Origin: Peromyscus leucopus | Lineage: Eukaryota; Chordata; Mammalia; Rodentia; Cricetidae | NCBI RefSeq assembly: GCF_004664715.2 | Contig: NC_051071.1 | Location: 8,397,231 to 8,461,230 of the forward strand | DNA length: 64,000 bases | Reading direction: 5' to 3' | Shown here: positions 12,346 through 24,492 of the stretch, one piece after another | How positions within the stretch are numbered: the first letter of the stretch is position 1 | Layout of the letters: each line of letters starts with the position of its first letter | Notes under the pieces: generated by a model | The model's input: only the letters and a program-made list of their open reading frames with translations | Told to the model about the DNA's origin: nothing | Database searches by the model: none | Position numbers and translations under genes: made by a program

Positions 12346-12510
12346 GCCAGGTGGTGGTGGCGCACGCCTTTGATCCCAGCACTCGGGAGGCAGAGGCAGA
12401 TGGATCTCTGTGAGTTCCAGGCCAGCCTGGGCTACCAAGTGAGTCCAGGAAAGGCGCAAAGCTACACAGAGAAACCCTGTCTCGAAAAAAAAACAAAACA
12501 AAAACAAAAA
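12346..12510 (+). mobile_element. B1 SINE, young
   Basis: Full-length B1 with the cricetid-type 3' half ('aaaggcgcaaagctacacag') and an A-rich tail. It is flanked by a 12-bp direct repeat, AAATCAATAGCA, at 12332-12343 and 12511-12522. Confidence 0.95.
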
Positions 12511-13544
12511 AAATCAATAGCAATCAAAATCGTATCTTTTCCCTTCTATGAAAGTAACTGTGTGAGAGTCAAAGACATCCCTCCATCTGTCCACTAAAGT
12601 TATCTACTCATATATATCATGGGTCTCTTGGGGACAGTGTTAAATGAGAACATACAATTTGGAAAAGTAATATAATCATTAACTCTGTGGGGAAAAAAAA
12701 CAAAACAAGGTGACAAAGGAAAAAAATACCGACCATCCAGCCACTCATTGCTTATCTCTGCATAGTATATAATTCATGATTGAAACACTGAATATTAACA
12801 TCAAATTTATAATGCAATTATCTGGTGAAGATCAAGGCACTACACAATACACATGCTTTGAGGGTGCAGGTAGGTTAATAAAAACCAGACAACTTGCTTT
12901 TCACAGTATAAAATTACAGATAATGCCTTAAAAAAGATGGTACTATACATACGTGAACATATAATACCATGAATTACAATACTACCACTGTGTGAATTCT
13001 AAATGTTTCCCTGAAGGTCAATGTATTAGAGGCTTTAGTAATGTTCCCCAGAATGGTGGCACTGCACAGCAGTGGGCATTCTCAAGAGGCTGGACCTGGA
13101 GAGAGGTCTTAGGCCACCGAGAGTCACTATTTTAACAGGGGTAGGGCTTGGGACCCTTCTTTTTTCATTTTTGCTAAGCTACGCATTCCCATTAAAATGA
13201 GATACCTCTATACCTCTATACCAGACACCCAAATATACCCAGACACCCAAAGCAATGATCCCTACTGGTGCACAGACTCTTATTTCCAAAACTGAAGTCA
13301 AAACAAAAATTACCTCAGGTATTCTCCAGTGACAGGAAAACTGAGTAACACAAATGTTAAGGATATGCTAACAGCTTAAAGGGGCTGACACTGAAGAAAG
13401 TGGAGTAAGTGGGAAAGAAGGCAGGAAATGCTACTTTATCTAAAATGGGAAAAAATTAAACTGTACCTTGAATTCTAACTCAAACTATGTTCCAGTGTAA
13501 CTTTTATTTTGATAGAAATTAAAGTAATAAATAGGTTACCCACA

Positions 13545-13840
13545 TGTGGTGATATTTTGTTTGTGCTCTTACAAATAAAGCTTGCTGGAGATCAGAGTGT
13601 GGAGCTGGCCACTAGAGGCCAGGCAGTGGTGGCACACATCTTTAGTCCCAGCACTTGAGAGGACGAAACAGAAAGTGATCTGACTGGGAGGAGAGAGGGA
13701 GTGATAAGGCAGGGTCCAGGCTGAGGATTTGGTAGAGGTAAGAAGTCTCTCTCGTGGCTGGCTCCTTTACTGATCTTTCAGCATTTACCTCAATATCTGG
13801 CTCCAGGTTTTTATTAAGACCAATTAGGATTTGTGCTACA
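13545..13840 (+). mobile_element. Solo LTR with internal B1-like segment, 296 bp
   Basis: Starts TGTGGTGATAT and ends GTGCTACA. A perfect 6-bp duplication, CCCACA, lies at 13539-13544 and 13841-13846. A short stretch near 13618-13660 ('ccaggcagtggtggcacaca') is the first part of a B1, as in the related LTR at 44562. No internal retroviral sequence is present. Confidence 0.8.
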
Positions 13841-14639
13841 CCCACACTATGATAAGATGCAATGTCAGAGCCTGTATTTACAACTGTCACACAAATTAGC
13901 TACTAAGGGGGAAATTAAGCAAAACTACACAACACTTGGATTAAGAAGACCTAATGAAACAAACAGGGAAGAGGTGATTGTTTACATAAAGTCTTCATTC
14001 CACGGACTAAGCCCAACTATGAAGAAAACTCCCATGACCCTAAGGATTATTTGAATATGTATATTTTATTATTGGTATTTTAGAAATGGCAAGGCATAGT
14101 TTCACATGGTACATAATGATGTACCAGGTGACTATAATTTTCTAATTTTGCTTCTTTGCATTTTCCTTTTTTTTTTTTCATTGAAGGCACAGTACTTTTA
14201 AAATGATATTGAAAAAGGAAAGCAGAGAGGCAGCAAACCGACCATCGAGGCCGAAAGACCCCGTGTCTCCTTCCTTCACTGCATTTTCTGCCACATTACA
14301 GAATTTAGAAGATGCCTTTTCTTGGCTTTTATCTTTTATTTTTTTATACTACCAACGACAAAAATAAGTTGCCAAGAAAGCAAAAGCATATAAAACTTAC
14401 TAGTTTATGAGTAAAGAAAACTCTGGTTCTGTGAATTTCCTGACCAGGCAACACAGGACTGCTGGAAGGCCGGAAAGCCTACGCTGAGAACGCACGGCTC
14501 TTAGAGCAGACAGCTGCGCGCCGTGCCTCGCTGAAGTTCTGTTTCTCTACAAAGTGTATTTCCCTGAACATCTGTGAAGACGAAAAGTTCATGTATGTAG
14601 AACTGAGCCAAGAAACTCATATGAAATTATACCGTTTAA

Positions 14640-14792
14640 GGGGAGCTCACCACTGACTGACAACTTATACTCAGGAGACTGAGGCAGAAGGATTGCCCTA
14701 AGTTCCAGGACCCCTGAAGCTCCATAATAAGCTCCATAATAAGCTCCAGGATAGCCTGGGCTATCCTGTGCGGCCAGTCTCAAAAAAAAAAA
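14640..14792 (+). mobile_element. B1-related SINE, diverged
   Basis: Weak B1 signature: 'actcaggagactgaggcaga' near 14668 and 'agcctgggctatcctg' near 14753, then an A run. A 13-bp unit 'ataataagctcc' is duplicated near 14725. Confidence 0.55.
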
Positions 14793-17700
14793 AGACCGAA
14801 ACCGTGGTGAAGTGTAAACCAGAGTGAAGTGAGGCTGCCCAGTGGCGGGTCTGCAGCACTGAGGAGCAGCCCGAGTCCGCTGCTGGCCAGTGGTACTCTT
14901 CTGTAATGACACTCCTCAGTCATCAGAAGACGCTGCCAGAGGATCCCCGACTCCTGCCACTCCTCCTGATCCATGGCACTGTCCCAGGAGGGTCAGACTT
15001 CTCATGGCAGGAAATACACAGGCCACTGCTCATTGTATGTGATCAAATTAAATATTCCAACTGCCTGTGACAAGGCTACTTCCCCAAATCTGTACTTAAT
15101 GACACACTTTCCAGGTAGAAATCAGCTACTTTTGATTAGTCTGTGACCTGGAATTAGCTGGAATCTGAGATTAGCACACTCAGTTAGCTGACAATATTGA
15201 CGTGTATGGCATATGTGTAAAAATCTTAAAAGTAACATATTTCATAGCATATGTGGTATAAGAGAGATAAAAATCATGAGCTGTTCTTAGATTCTACACT
15301 AGAATCTGCAAGGAGGATGTACTGAGCAAACACAATGAGCGACTGAAGAGATCCAGACACTGTGTTTCTCTGGCATACAGCACTGCAGCAAGAGCAGCAG
15401 CAGCCCTGCCCTTGCCGCTGATTCTTCCGACTCAGAACGTCCCCTCTGAGCCAGAATACACTGGCTGTTGCTGATCATGCTGTGAGACACCTGCACCGGC
15501 TACTGGGCTTGTCATGACGCACAGAGCCTACCATCTTCAGCTTGACACTGTGCACGTTATAATTATTCATCCAAATGAACATGTCAGAGCAGCAGCAGCA
15601 GACCTCTCATCAGGGCAAAAGAAAAATACATCAAAACATTATCAACTCAGCAGGAAGACGGGGACCATAAGGAAAATTACCCATTTTTAATATGGATGCC
15701 ACAAAGCCATGTCTGTTATGTTACAAAAAGAAAGGAAAATAAAGATCTTCCCAGTCCAAAGTCCAGGAACACTGAAGCCAGAGAAGAAATGTACAGAAGT
15801 AGACAAAGACTTTGTAAGATCAGTTATGTGGACTCTATATACAGTGTTTTAAATACAACTTTATTACTAGACTACGACTGTAACATTCATTTGCTTAAGA
15901 ATCAAATTGTTTAAAAATAAAGAAGGAAAAAACCTAACCCTGTAAGAGCAGGACTGCCCCAGCCAGTCTTTGAAAAAGGACCACACACAATGTCACCTCA
16001 CCTCACACCTTACTTTCCAGAAACAAGTTAGCATTGCCAACATTCTAATGTTGAAGAGAATCAGAGTTCATATTCTATCACAAAAAAATAGGTCGATACT
16101 TATATGCAAACAAAACTTTGTAAAACTTTTGAAATTTTAATTTATATGTATTATATTAAAAAAACTGAAATTACCTCAGACTGATACAAATGAAGACATC
16201 TCCAAACTGCATGTATAATGTAGACAAGAGTAAGTTTAGACTGTTCTATAATACTTGAATATGAACAAATTGTAACTGTTAGAACAAACTATGGAGTTTA
16301 TATCTTTTCAGAAAAAAAGGTATAGATTTTCCTTGACATACAAAAAAATCAAAAATGTTCAGACTAATATACATGACCACTCTGAAAATGTGACATATAA
16401 ACATAAAACATATATAAAACATATAATACACAGGGTTAAAACAGATGCTATGAAAAGATGTTCCTATTCTGTGTAACCAGGAAAGCACTGGTATCAAAAC
16501 AGTATGAGAGATGCATGCATATCTTCTAAAAAGACTTCTAACAGGCAAAGACTATGAGCACAGCAATGATTATCAATTCTTGGTAAGAAATAAAAGGCAG
16601 ACTGCGATCAAAATATAATATGGTAATGTAAGAATTACTATGTGTGCCTTGATGTAAGTACAGACTTATACAACCAATTTGGGAAGGCAAGCTGGCAGTG
16701 TTTAGTAACCTCAAAGAGGCATATTCCATGTAACAGTTATAGGAATGATCCATACAGAAACCCTCATACATATGCACTGGGAAGTACAAAGAAGGGTTGT
16801 ATTGCAGGCTGATAATAAGAAACTAGATATATTTACCAATAGGGCAGTGAATAAATTAACCAATTGATGGAGATAAAAACATATAGCATAAATGAGTAAA
16901 CTGACACACAGATGAGTATAGAGAAGTCAACTAAATGGTACTGATTTAAATACCTTACACTTCAAATATAGCATAAGATAGCAAGGATAGCGTACTTAGA
17001 ATTGAAGGGAAAGAGAGTCCTGTTTAGAAAACTAAAGAGCATAGAAGAAATGAGGCCCAGAAGAGGGAGTAGGCCCAGTGTGGTTCCAAGAACATTTTAT
17101 TTCTAAGAGAAAGGAGCACGCTAGATACACATCTAAAGCAAAGGTGACAAGATAACACCTGACCAGTGGGAGCTGTGGTTCAAAGGAGTCCTCATTTTTC
17201 TAGAACTGTAAGAAGTTAATATATTCTAAAATTTTAAAATATTACATTCCATTTACTACTAATTAATCCTGTTTGCTTGGAGCTATTACAAAAAGAAATT
17301 TCCAATAGTCAAGTCTACAGCTCTAATTGAATAATATTGCATTAGCTGCACACTCACAAGCCCAAGGCTCCAAGCTTGTGTAAAGCGAGAACACCAAAGT
17401 CCAGCAGTCCAAACTAGTTTTGGTGTCACACATACTCTTCATGACCTTTCAGGGAAACTTACACAGTACCCACAATAAAAAGAAAACTAAGAAACTCATC
17501 ACAAGATAAATATTAAAGTGTGAATTCTACATAGCGTCTTGGAAAGAGTCATACAATTCAGATGCAGTGTTTTCTCATGACCTTAAAGACGTTTAACTAA
17601 AAGATGAGGCTTCCAGGGACAAATGAAAAAGATGTTTCTAAAGAAAAAAATAATGCAATCTGTAGGCAAATGAACTGTTGAAAAAAATATTATTTTTATA

Positions 17701-17911
17701 AATGTACAAGCTACAACCATTACCAAAAGAAAATTACAGACATTTTCCTTTTATTTTCTGTTTTATCAGTTTCCAATAGAGGAAATGGGATTTGCTGTTG
17801 TTGTTTATAAAGAAGAAAATGAAAAAAATAAATATGACTTAAAATATCTGATTAATTATTCAAACCCTCATATAAACCTAAGTCCTCTTAAGCATTAGAA
17901 AATTAACTTAT

Positions 17912-18100
17912 GGGCAGGAGAGATGGCTCAGTGGGCAAAGCTTGCCACACAAGGCTGATAATCTGCGTTCAATTCCTGGAACTCACTTAAGGATGGAAAG
18001 AACCAACCCCACAGAGGTGTACTCTGATCTCCATATGTGCACTAGATAGAACACACAAATGCACACACACACATCAACATATACAATAATAATACATGCA
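17912..18100 (+). mobile_element. B3/B2-type SINE
   Basis: The tRNA-derived head 'ggagagatggctcagtgggc' is clear at 17917. The body is diverged and ends in a CA-rich stretch. Confidence 0.75.
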
Positions 18101-18854
18101 TTTAAAAAACCAAAGTATAACTATCCATGTATATTTCTAAACAGTCCAGAATAAAAACATGGATGGATTCACTTAGAAACGCTTGTAAACTGTCACTGTG
18201 ACTTTGCTTTCACTTTCCAATCTATAGGCAGAGATGTTTTGTCCTAGGCACCATCAACTACCAAAATTGACCTGGTGCAAAGGAGGACCGTAAACAACCT
18301 CATCATGACACTGTCCTCCTTCAGTTTTTAAAGATATTTTACTACTAATATCACCTTCTAAGAATATATATATAAAACATCAGTTTATAACATGGTTATA
18401 AAGACATTGATCTCTATTGATGGACTGGGAAACTGAATTAGCCTAGGTAGAGTAAGCACAGATACAAGTCATAGTACAGTTTACATTCCATTCTTCACTT
18501 ACGAAGGTTATATATGTCATCAATATTAACAATTTAACAATATACAAAAGTCCACAAACTTCCTGCTTATATTCACTGCTTTCTAAAGAGTTTTTTTAAG
18601 ATTTAAATTTAACAAAACACTGTATATCAGTCGAGCTTCTACATGTTTGCCTAAAGTAATGAAATCTAGACAAGTGTATGTGCATGCTCATGTATATGTA
18701 GAGAAAATAGACATTCATTTTTTGGAAAATATGAATTATTGCAGGAGAGTTAACATAAATGGTTAAAAAACAAACAATTTAATAATTTTAGACTTTAAAA
18801 TGATCATTCAACTAAAAAGAATATAATATTTAATTATTTAAAATAAACTTTATT

Positions 18855-19029
18855 GAGCCGGGTGTTGGTGGCGCACGCCTTTAATCCCAGCACTCGGGAG
18901 GCAGAGCCAGGCGGATCTCTGTGAGTTCGAGGCCAGCCTGGGCTACCAAGTGAGCTCCAGGAAAGGCGCAAAGCTACACAGAGAAACCCTGTCTCGAAAA
19001 ACCAAAAAAAATAAAAAATAAAAAAAAAT
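18855..19029 (+). mobile_element. B1 SINE abutting the exon 7 splice donor
   Basis: A young full-length B1 with A-rich tail, antisense to FANCL. It is bounded by a 15-bp direct repeat (AAAATAAACTTTATT) at 18840-18854 and 19030-19044. The right-hand repeat ends six bases from the first intronic base of exon 7, so the insertion fell just downstream of the splice donor on the FANCL strand. The donor itself (GTAAAT) is intact. Confidence 0.95.
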
Positions 19030-19050
19030 AAAATAAACTTTATTATTTAC

Positions 19051-19119
19051 CTGTGGTGTCCAGGAAACAGAAAACGGAACAGGAAAGTCCACAACACAAT
19101 CGGGAGGCTCCACAGGGTG
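19051..19119 (-). CDS. Fancl: FANCL exon 7
   Basis: A 69-nt, phase 0-0 exon encoding 23 residues (codons 158-180) within the central UBC-RWD region, the part of FANCL that contacts the FANCD2/FANCI substrates. It reads from HPVEPPDCVVDFPVPF through SVSWTPQ. The acceptor reads GCTTTGTCACAG| and the donor CAG|GTAAAT. The first residue is His where I recall Tyr in other mammals. Length and phase equal those of human exon 7 (coding positions 472-540). It is the last FANCL exon in the window. A B1 insertion lies immediately beyond its donor. Confidence 0.97.
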
Positions 19120-20644
19120 CTGTGACAAAGCATGAAAACAGGTCACTCCTGTGTCTGCGTGACACCTGACATGAAGCACTTCAGAAAACTAGGGACATTA
19201 GGAAAGGCGTCATAGCTACAAACATACACACGGATGGAATACTTACGTAACATATATTAAATATGCACACGCACATGCTGTAATTGCACTATTATAATGA
19301 CACCAGGGGTGATTAACAGCGCCCCCCCATGCTTAGGAGGTACAAGATGCAGTGAGGTGGGGGTTCCAACAAGTGCTGAGCAACCAGCAGCGATCTGAGT
19401 CAGGATCACTGCTGCTGGTGTGATCTGAGCAAGGACCAAAGCTGAAGGTCAAGTTTTTCTTTAAACAGAGATTAAACCAATTGTTATTTAATTCTTCCTG
19501 GTCATGAATTTAATCTCAATTAGCTCCAGTCACCAACTAACTAGACAATGTCACTAAATAATCAAGAAGCATACAACGATGACTATATGTAATTATTAAT
19601 TGAAATATGACTTCCCATAATAGGCAACTACTCATATTAAGAAGAGGAAAAAATAAATAAAAACAAAAAGATAACAGAAATGATGAAACATCTTCTATTT
19701 TATTAGGGAAAAATAAAACTTACAGTTTTAAGCATAAAAAATTTTTAGATTGGTAAAACTACTAGAGAATTAATTACTTGGTTATATAAAAAGAAATGAT
19801 AGTCATAAGAACAAATCAGGTTTCTAAGTTACCAAAGATAAAAAATAGCTTTTTTTTTTGAAATTAAATTTCTTATTAGAGAATTCTATTTCAAAATCAA
19901 TTAAAATATAATTCTGAAATCTTCAAAGTCATTTATAATTAAAAATACTCATTACTTGCCATTAAAAAGCTAAATTCCTTAGAAGAGAATGAGTTTAAAA
20001 AGCTTCCTATAACAAACTATTACTAAGAAAGTAAAGTAAAGTTCCAGGCTTGACTTTCTAGTCTCTGATTTTTCATTACTTTATTGAGGAAGTCACAGGG
20101 ACAGAAGGAGGAGGGGAAGGTGTGCTATAACATTTTTTAATAACTATATTTGAATTCAGTGTTTCCCAAAGAATTACCATTTTGCTCTCAAGGTAAGTTT
20201 GACTAGAATGAAGTGACTATCTATACATACTAATTAACTTTATCTGGTTATATAAAGCTAGTAACAAAATTAGCACAAATACATAGAAAAATGTTATAAT
20301 GCTTAAATATGAAACAAGAAAAAGAAAACAAAAGATCAGGTTAAGAAAAATGGAGTATATTCAGGCAACTCAAAATATTCCAGGTTGTACTTCAGAGCAG
20401 GGGCTATAACCATGGGGGCAAAAACATGTACACATTTACTTTTTTTAAGTCATGTGAGTTGTCTCTGCACCTTTCACAACTGCCCCCATCCCTCCACTCT
20501 CTGGTTCCAGCTGTGTTACTTACCTCTTACAATCCTAGAGGAGGCATTTAACTTCTCAGGCTTACACATGTAACCATGACAGAACTTATAAAGTGTTATA
20601 AAGATCTATTCCCTCTAAATTATCAGAATTTGTTAAAAATATGC

Positions 20645-20810
20645 AGGGTAGCCAGATGGCTCAGTAGGAAAAGGGGCTTGCCACTAAGGCTGACACTGTA
20701 AGTTCAATCCAGAGAACCCACATGTGGAAGAAGAGAGCTGACTCCCGAAGGCTGTCCTTCCGCATGTGTACCATGGTGTACATACACTATAGAGTGATGA
20801 TAGATGATAT
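20645..20810 (+). mobile_element. B3-type SINE
   Basis: Head 'agccagatggctcagtagga' at 20650 and 'ccacatgtggaagaagagag' downstream, in the order expected of B3. Confidence 0.7.
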
Positions 20811-21489
20811 AGATATTAAAAAGTTTAAAAGATAAAATATGTACCCTCAAAACTTCCCTGGATCAGAAATAGAAAATTTGATTCTCTTTGGGTTGTTATT
20901 CATCACACCGGGATCTACCAATGGCCAGTGTCATTTCTAACTTAGAGTCATCAGTGTGGATAGTGTAAGAATATAAGGGAAGGCGTGGTATTCTGCATAA
21001 AGCCTCTGTGGCCCTGGATGTCCTCAAGTACACACATGGCTCATTACATTAAGAAGAGTAAAACCCTATATTTAACTAAGATTTAGTACAGTAAATACTA
21101 AGTAAAATGACATGGAGATCCATACCCAAAAGAGTTAAACAAATGAAGCCAACTGAATTGTTCATAACCCTGTGTATACAGGCAAGTCCTCTGTATCATC
21201 TGTGAGATGATGACACTTATAGTATGTATTTATAACTGTGTAAACACACCAGGCTCTAATGAATTAAACTGATCTGTATATAGTGGTTTTATTGCATATT
21301 TGATTTAAGTTCAATAAATACAAGGATGTAATATATATATGTATATATATTACTATTACTTACATGAAACACCAATTTGTTCAAATAAACTTCAGATAAA
21401 TGAAGAGAATAAAAAAGCAACTTTATGTGTTTAGGGGTTTATTATGAATTATTAAAATATAAAGTTACATCAATATTAATTTTATTTTC

Positions 21490-21645
21490 CTTTTTGGGCT
21501 TTTGAGATAGGGTCTCACTCTGTAGGCCAGCCTACCACTGGATCTCAACTGACTGTATAGCCTGGGTTATCTTCAAACTTGGGACAATTTTTTTCCTCAA
21601 CTTCTCAAGTGCTAGGATCACAGGAATGAACCACCATGTCTAAAA
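21490..21645 (-). mobile_element. B1-related SINE
   Basis: On the plus strand 'tttgagatagggtctcactc' and 'aagtgctaggatcacaggaa' are the reverse complement of an old B1. Confidence 0.65.
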
Positions 21646-21814
21646 TCATTTTCAAAATAGTTTCTGGACTACAGTAGCTAAATTACAGTGTGGAACTAAA
21701 CACAATGTACCAACCCCACCCAGGCAAAGTTAGAATGGCTCTTAAGTTTTCAGGGTATATGCAATACCAATTTGCAGTAGTTATAAAAACTATATTGTTA
21801 TTTTTGCTTGTTTT

Positions 21815-21895
21815 GATGGTGCTGGGCATGGAATCCATGGTCTTGGGTAAGGCAGTTAGTTAATCAACTGATCTAGAGCTCCAGCCTGAAAACTT
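21815..21895 (-). mobile_element. B4-type SINE fragment
   Basis: 'ggtgctgggcatggaatcca' followed by a decayed tRNA-derived end ('gatctagagctccagcct') matches the 5' part of a minus-strand B4. Confidence 0.5.
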
Positions 21896-21939
21896 TTATT
21901 TTGGAAATCATATCGACAACAATACTCTGCATATAAGAA

Positions 21940-22092
21940 TGGGGCAAAGTGACATACATGTATAGCCCTGGTACCCAGAAGGCAGAAGCATAGTCACCAC
22001 AAGCTGGAGGCTAGTCGGGTCTACACAGCAGCTTCTACGCAGCAGCTTCCAGGTTAACTGGGATTATACAGTGAGACTCTGACTCAAAAATT
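21940..22092 (+). mobile_element. Old B1-like SINE
   Basis: 'acccagaaggcagaagcata' near 21974 and 'tacagtgagactctgactc' near 22066 place a decayed B1 on the plus strand. The element contains a small internal duplication of 'cagcagcttc'. Confidence 0.5.
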
Positions 22093-23929
22093 TTTTTCAA
22101 GTGTAAGTTTTAATAATTTCTCAGTTTAATAATTCTGTAAATCTCTTTTGAAGCAAGCCAAATGATAAATTTCCAAGGAATTATATGCCATTAAGCACAT
22201 ATATTTGTTGTAATAGTTTTTAGATTCTACAGTCTATTACTCCACAACACATTTTAACCAAGTCCTAATCTGCTCTGACCAAGAAGGCTGCCCCCAAGTA
22301 AACACACACAAACCACAAAGCCCAAGTTCTCAGCCTCTAACACACAGAGTTGTTTTTACAGGATTTATTTATTTTTAACAGGAGTTGGCTAGCCCAAATC
22401 AGTATTGTGTTCACTGTGGTTGGGGATGGTGAGGAGGGTGTAGAATTGGAAGAGTATGTGTTCAAGAATAAAAACAAAACAAAACAAAATGTATGTCTTT
22501 AATATATGTCAAGTCAAGAAACAAAGGTTTGTATATGTAAAAAAAAAAAAAAAAAACCACTCTTTAAGGTTTGTTTCAAAAAAATCATAGTTTGGGTTAA
22601 AATACTATATTCTACAATCTTACCAAATAGCTTTAGTGATTAATGTTTCCTAACTGATATCCCTAGGCCTAAATACTGAGTGGGGAAGAAAGAGAAGGGA
22701 AGATGGAGAGATCACATACTGAAGACAATCTTGGCATATCTATAAATCTAAATTAAATAGACAAGTCTAATAAAGACCACCAACATAAGATTAAGACCCT
22801 ATGTCTTTTTCAAATACAACCCCCCTCTCCTCCCATCTCAAATAAAGTTTTGTTTTTTTCTCTGCCAGTGTCTGTCTGTAGTAAATACTGTGAAACTATA
22901 GCTGTAAAACAGACACAGAAAAATATTTTTAGAGAAAAAGCTCATCTACATTGTAAGCTATAGGCATAATGGAACATACTAATGTCCACATCACCATTTG
23001 CAATATCACCAATTATGTTAGTATTATATAGATCAAAAAAAAAAAAAACCTTTTCTACACTGAACCCCACAATACCTAAAATTAATAAACAATAAAGGAA
23101 GTCTCTGAACATAGAAGGCAGTGTGGACACAAGCAGTGTCTACTTAGCAAGCACACGAGCTTTCACCCTGAGGACAGATGTATTAAAATCATGGGCTCCG
23201 ACCGTCCCAGCGGCAAAGCAAGTCTCCTCAGTGTATAGGATCTAAACAGTGATGTGAGTGAAGAGGAAGAACCACTGTTGCTGGCTAAATGTGACCTTTT
23301 GTTAAGGATAAAAGATGATTTCTTCCACTTTTTTAGAAGCATACCTTTAAAAACTTAAAAATAAAATTATTTTAATGAAACAAACCTCTAACTCATTTTA
23401 AAATTAATTAGATTCATATCCAACTAATTTGTTGATGTGTCTTAAAACTGTACCTAAATGTTCTGTGTGTGCAGGAGAAGTGAGTCGCTGCTGAAGTTGT
23501 CTCCACACAACTTTTCTGTGCCACCCAATACAGCTTTATATGTTTGTTTATTTTCTCTTTTGAAAACCTTAAATGCCAGACTCATTTTTAAAAAGGACAA
23601 ATACAATTGATCTTTTCATCACTACAATCTTCTGAAATAGAATTGATTGATGACTACTAGAAACAATAAAAATCTGAATGTCCTGGTTTCCTTGAAATTT
23701 CAATGTTTCCCCAATTGTTACTAAGGGAATGATTAATATGTTGAGGTTTCATATTTATTTCTTAAAATTCCCAATCTAGAACTGAAACATAAAGATGAAA
23801 CAAAAACATAAAACAAATGTTTTGTGACTGTTTATAGATCACTAGCATACACAAGCTTATAAAGCCATAACCTTTCTAAATTCTTAGAATATATACACCC
23901 AAAAACTTTAGCCAAAATAAATAATAAAC

Positions 23930-24000
23930 TGTGCATGCATGTGTATGTGCTGTGTGTGTATGTGTGTGTGCATGTGTGTGTGCATGTGTGTGTGTGTGTT
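23930..24000. repeat. Imperfect (TG)n tract
   Basis: TG repeats interrupted by CA/GCATG motifs. Confidence 0.85.
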
Positions 24001-24395
24001 AGGGGTTTGGGTGAGGAAAGAGATAAGAACTACAAAAAACTCACAGAAGCAGAGGTAAGAGACTTTCTCAGAAGAAGTTTATTAGGACAGGGGACTCATC
24101 ACTCTTTCTTTTTTAAACAGGAAATTACAACACTAATGTCATGGTGCTTGAGGGGGCTGTTGACTCTTTTATTTCTTGATTATAATGTCTGCATTTTGAT
24201 GAAATTTGGAATAAATTTGTGACAGGAAATTATATCTAGACTTTTGGAAACTGGATGAATAAATTCCTTAAGGCTTTCTAAAATTAATTTTTAAAATCAC
24301 CCATGTCATTTAAAAAATAACCAGGACTTCTAAACACTGAACATCCAGAGTTCATTTCTCAAAGTATTTCCTGACCATAATAACAAGGCACGTAC

Positions 24396-24492
24396 CTTCG
24401 CCTTCAGCTTGACCGTGATCACATGCTTTCTACCAGAAGCATCGTGTGCTTTTAACTTGACGGTACTGAAGGAAGTATCCACACACACAAGT
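24396..24492 (-). CDS. Fancl: FANCL exon 6
   Basis: A 97-nt exon that completes a Lys codon split after its second base and then encodes 32 further residues (codons 125-157), including DTSFSTVKLKAHDASGRKH. The sequence is typical of the start of the FANCL UBC-RWD domain. The acceptor reads CTGCTCACCAG| and the donor AAG|GTACGT. The length equals human exon 6 (coding positions 375-471). There are no in-frame stops. The open frame continues a short way into both flanks, but the splice signals bound the exon. Confidence 0.97.

Larger units (their letters stand above)
1..19050 (-). other. Fancl: FANCL intron 7, promoter-proximal part (incomplete)
   Basis: Everything left of exon 7 is intron. I looked for minus-strand translations resembling the later FANCL exons (rest of the UBC-RWD region and the RING) and saw none. 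The content is L1, SINEs, two solo LTRs, a minisatellite and simple repeats, listed separately. Stretches such as 5.0-6.4, 8.5-9.6, 11.2-12.3, 14.8-17.9 and 18.1-18.8 kb show no gene and no repeat that I can name. The donor at 19050 reads CAG|GTAAAT on the minus strand. Confidence 0.8.
19120..24395 (-). other. Fancl: FANCL intron 6
   Basis: A 5.3-kb GT-AG intron (donor AAG|GTACGT, acceptor CACAG|). It holds a few SINEs and AT-rich sequence. 19.2-20.6 and 22.1-23.9 kb show nothing else I can name beyond A-runs near 22533 and 23036. Confidence 0.9.

Noticed and set aside
14589..14974. Overlapping minus-strand frames of 107 and 64 codons
   Set aside because: They run through a B1-like SINE and its flank, with no recognisable domain.
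1..19050. FANCL exons 8 onward
   Set aside because: I looked on the minus strand for the rest of the UBC-RWD region and the Cys/His pattern of the RING and found no match. These exons must lie beyond the left edge.
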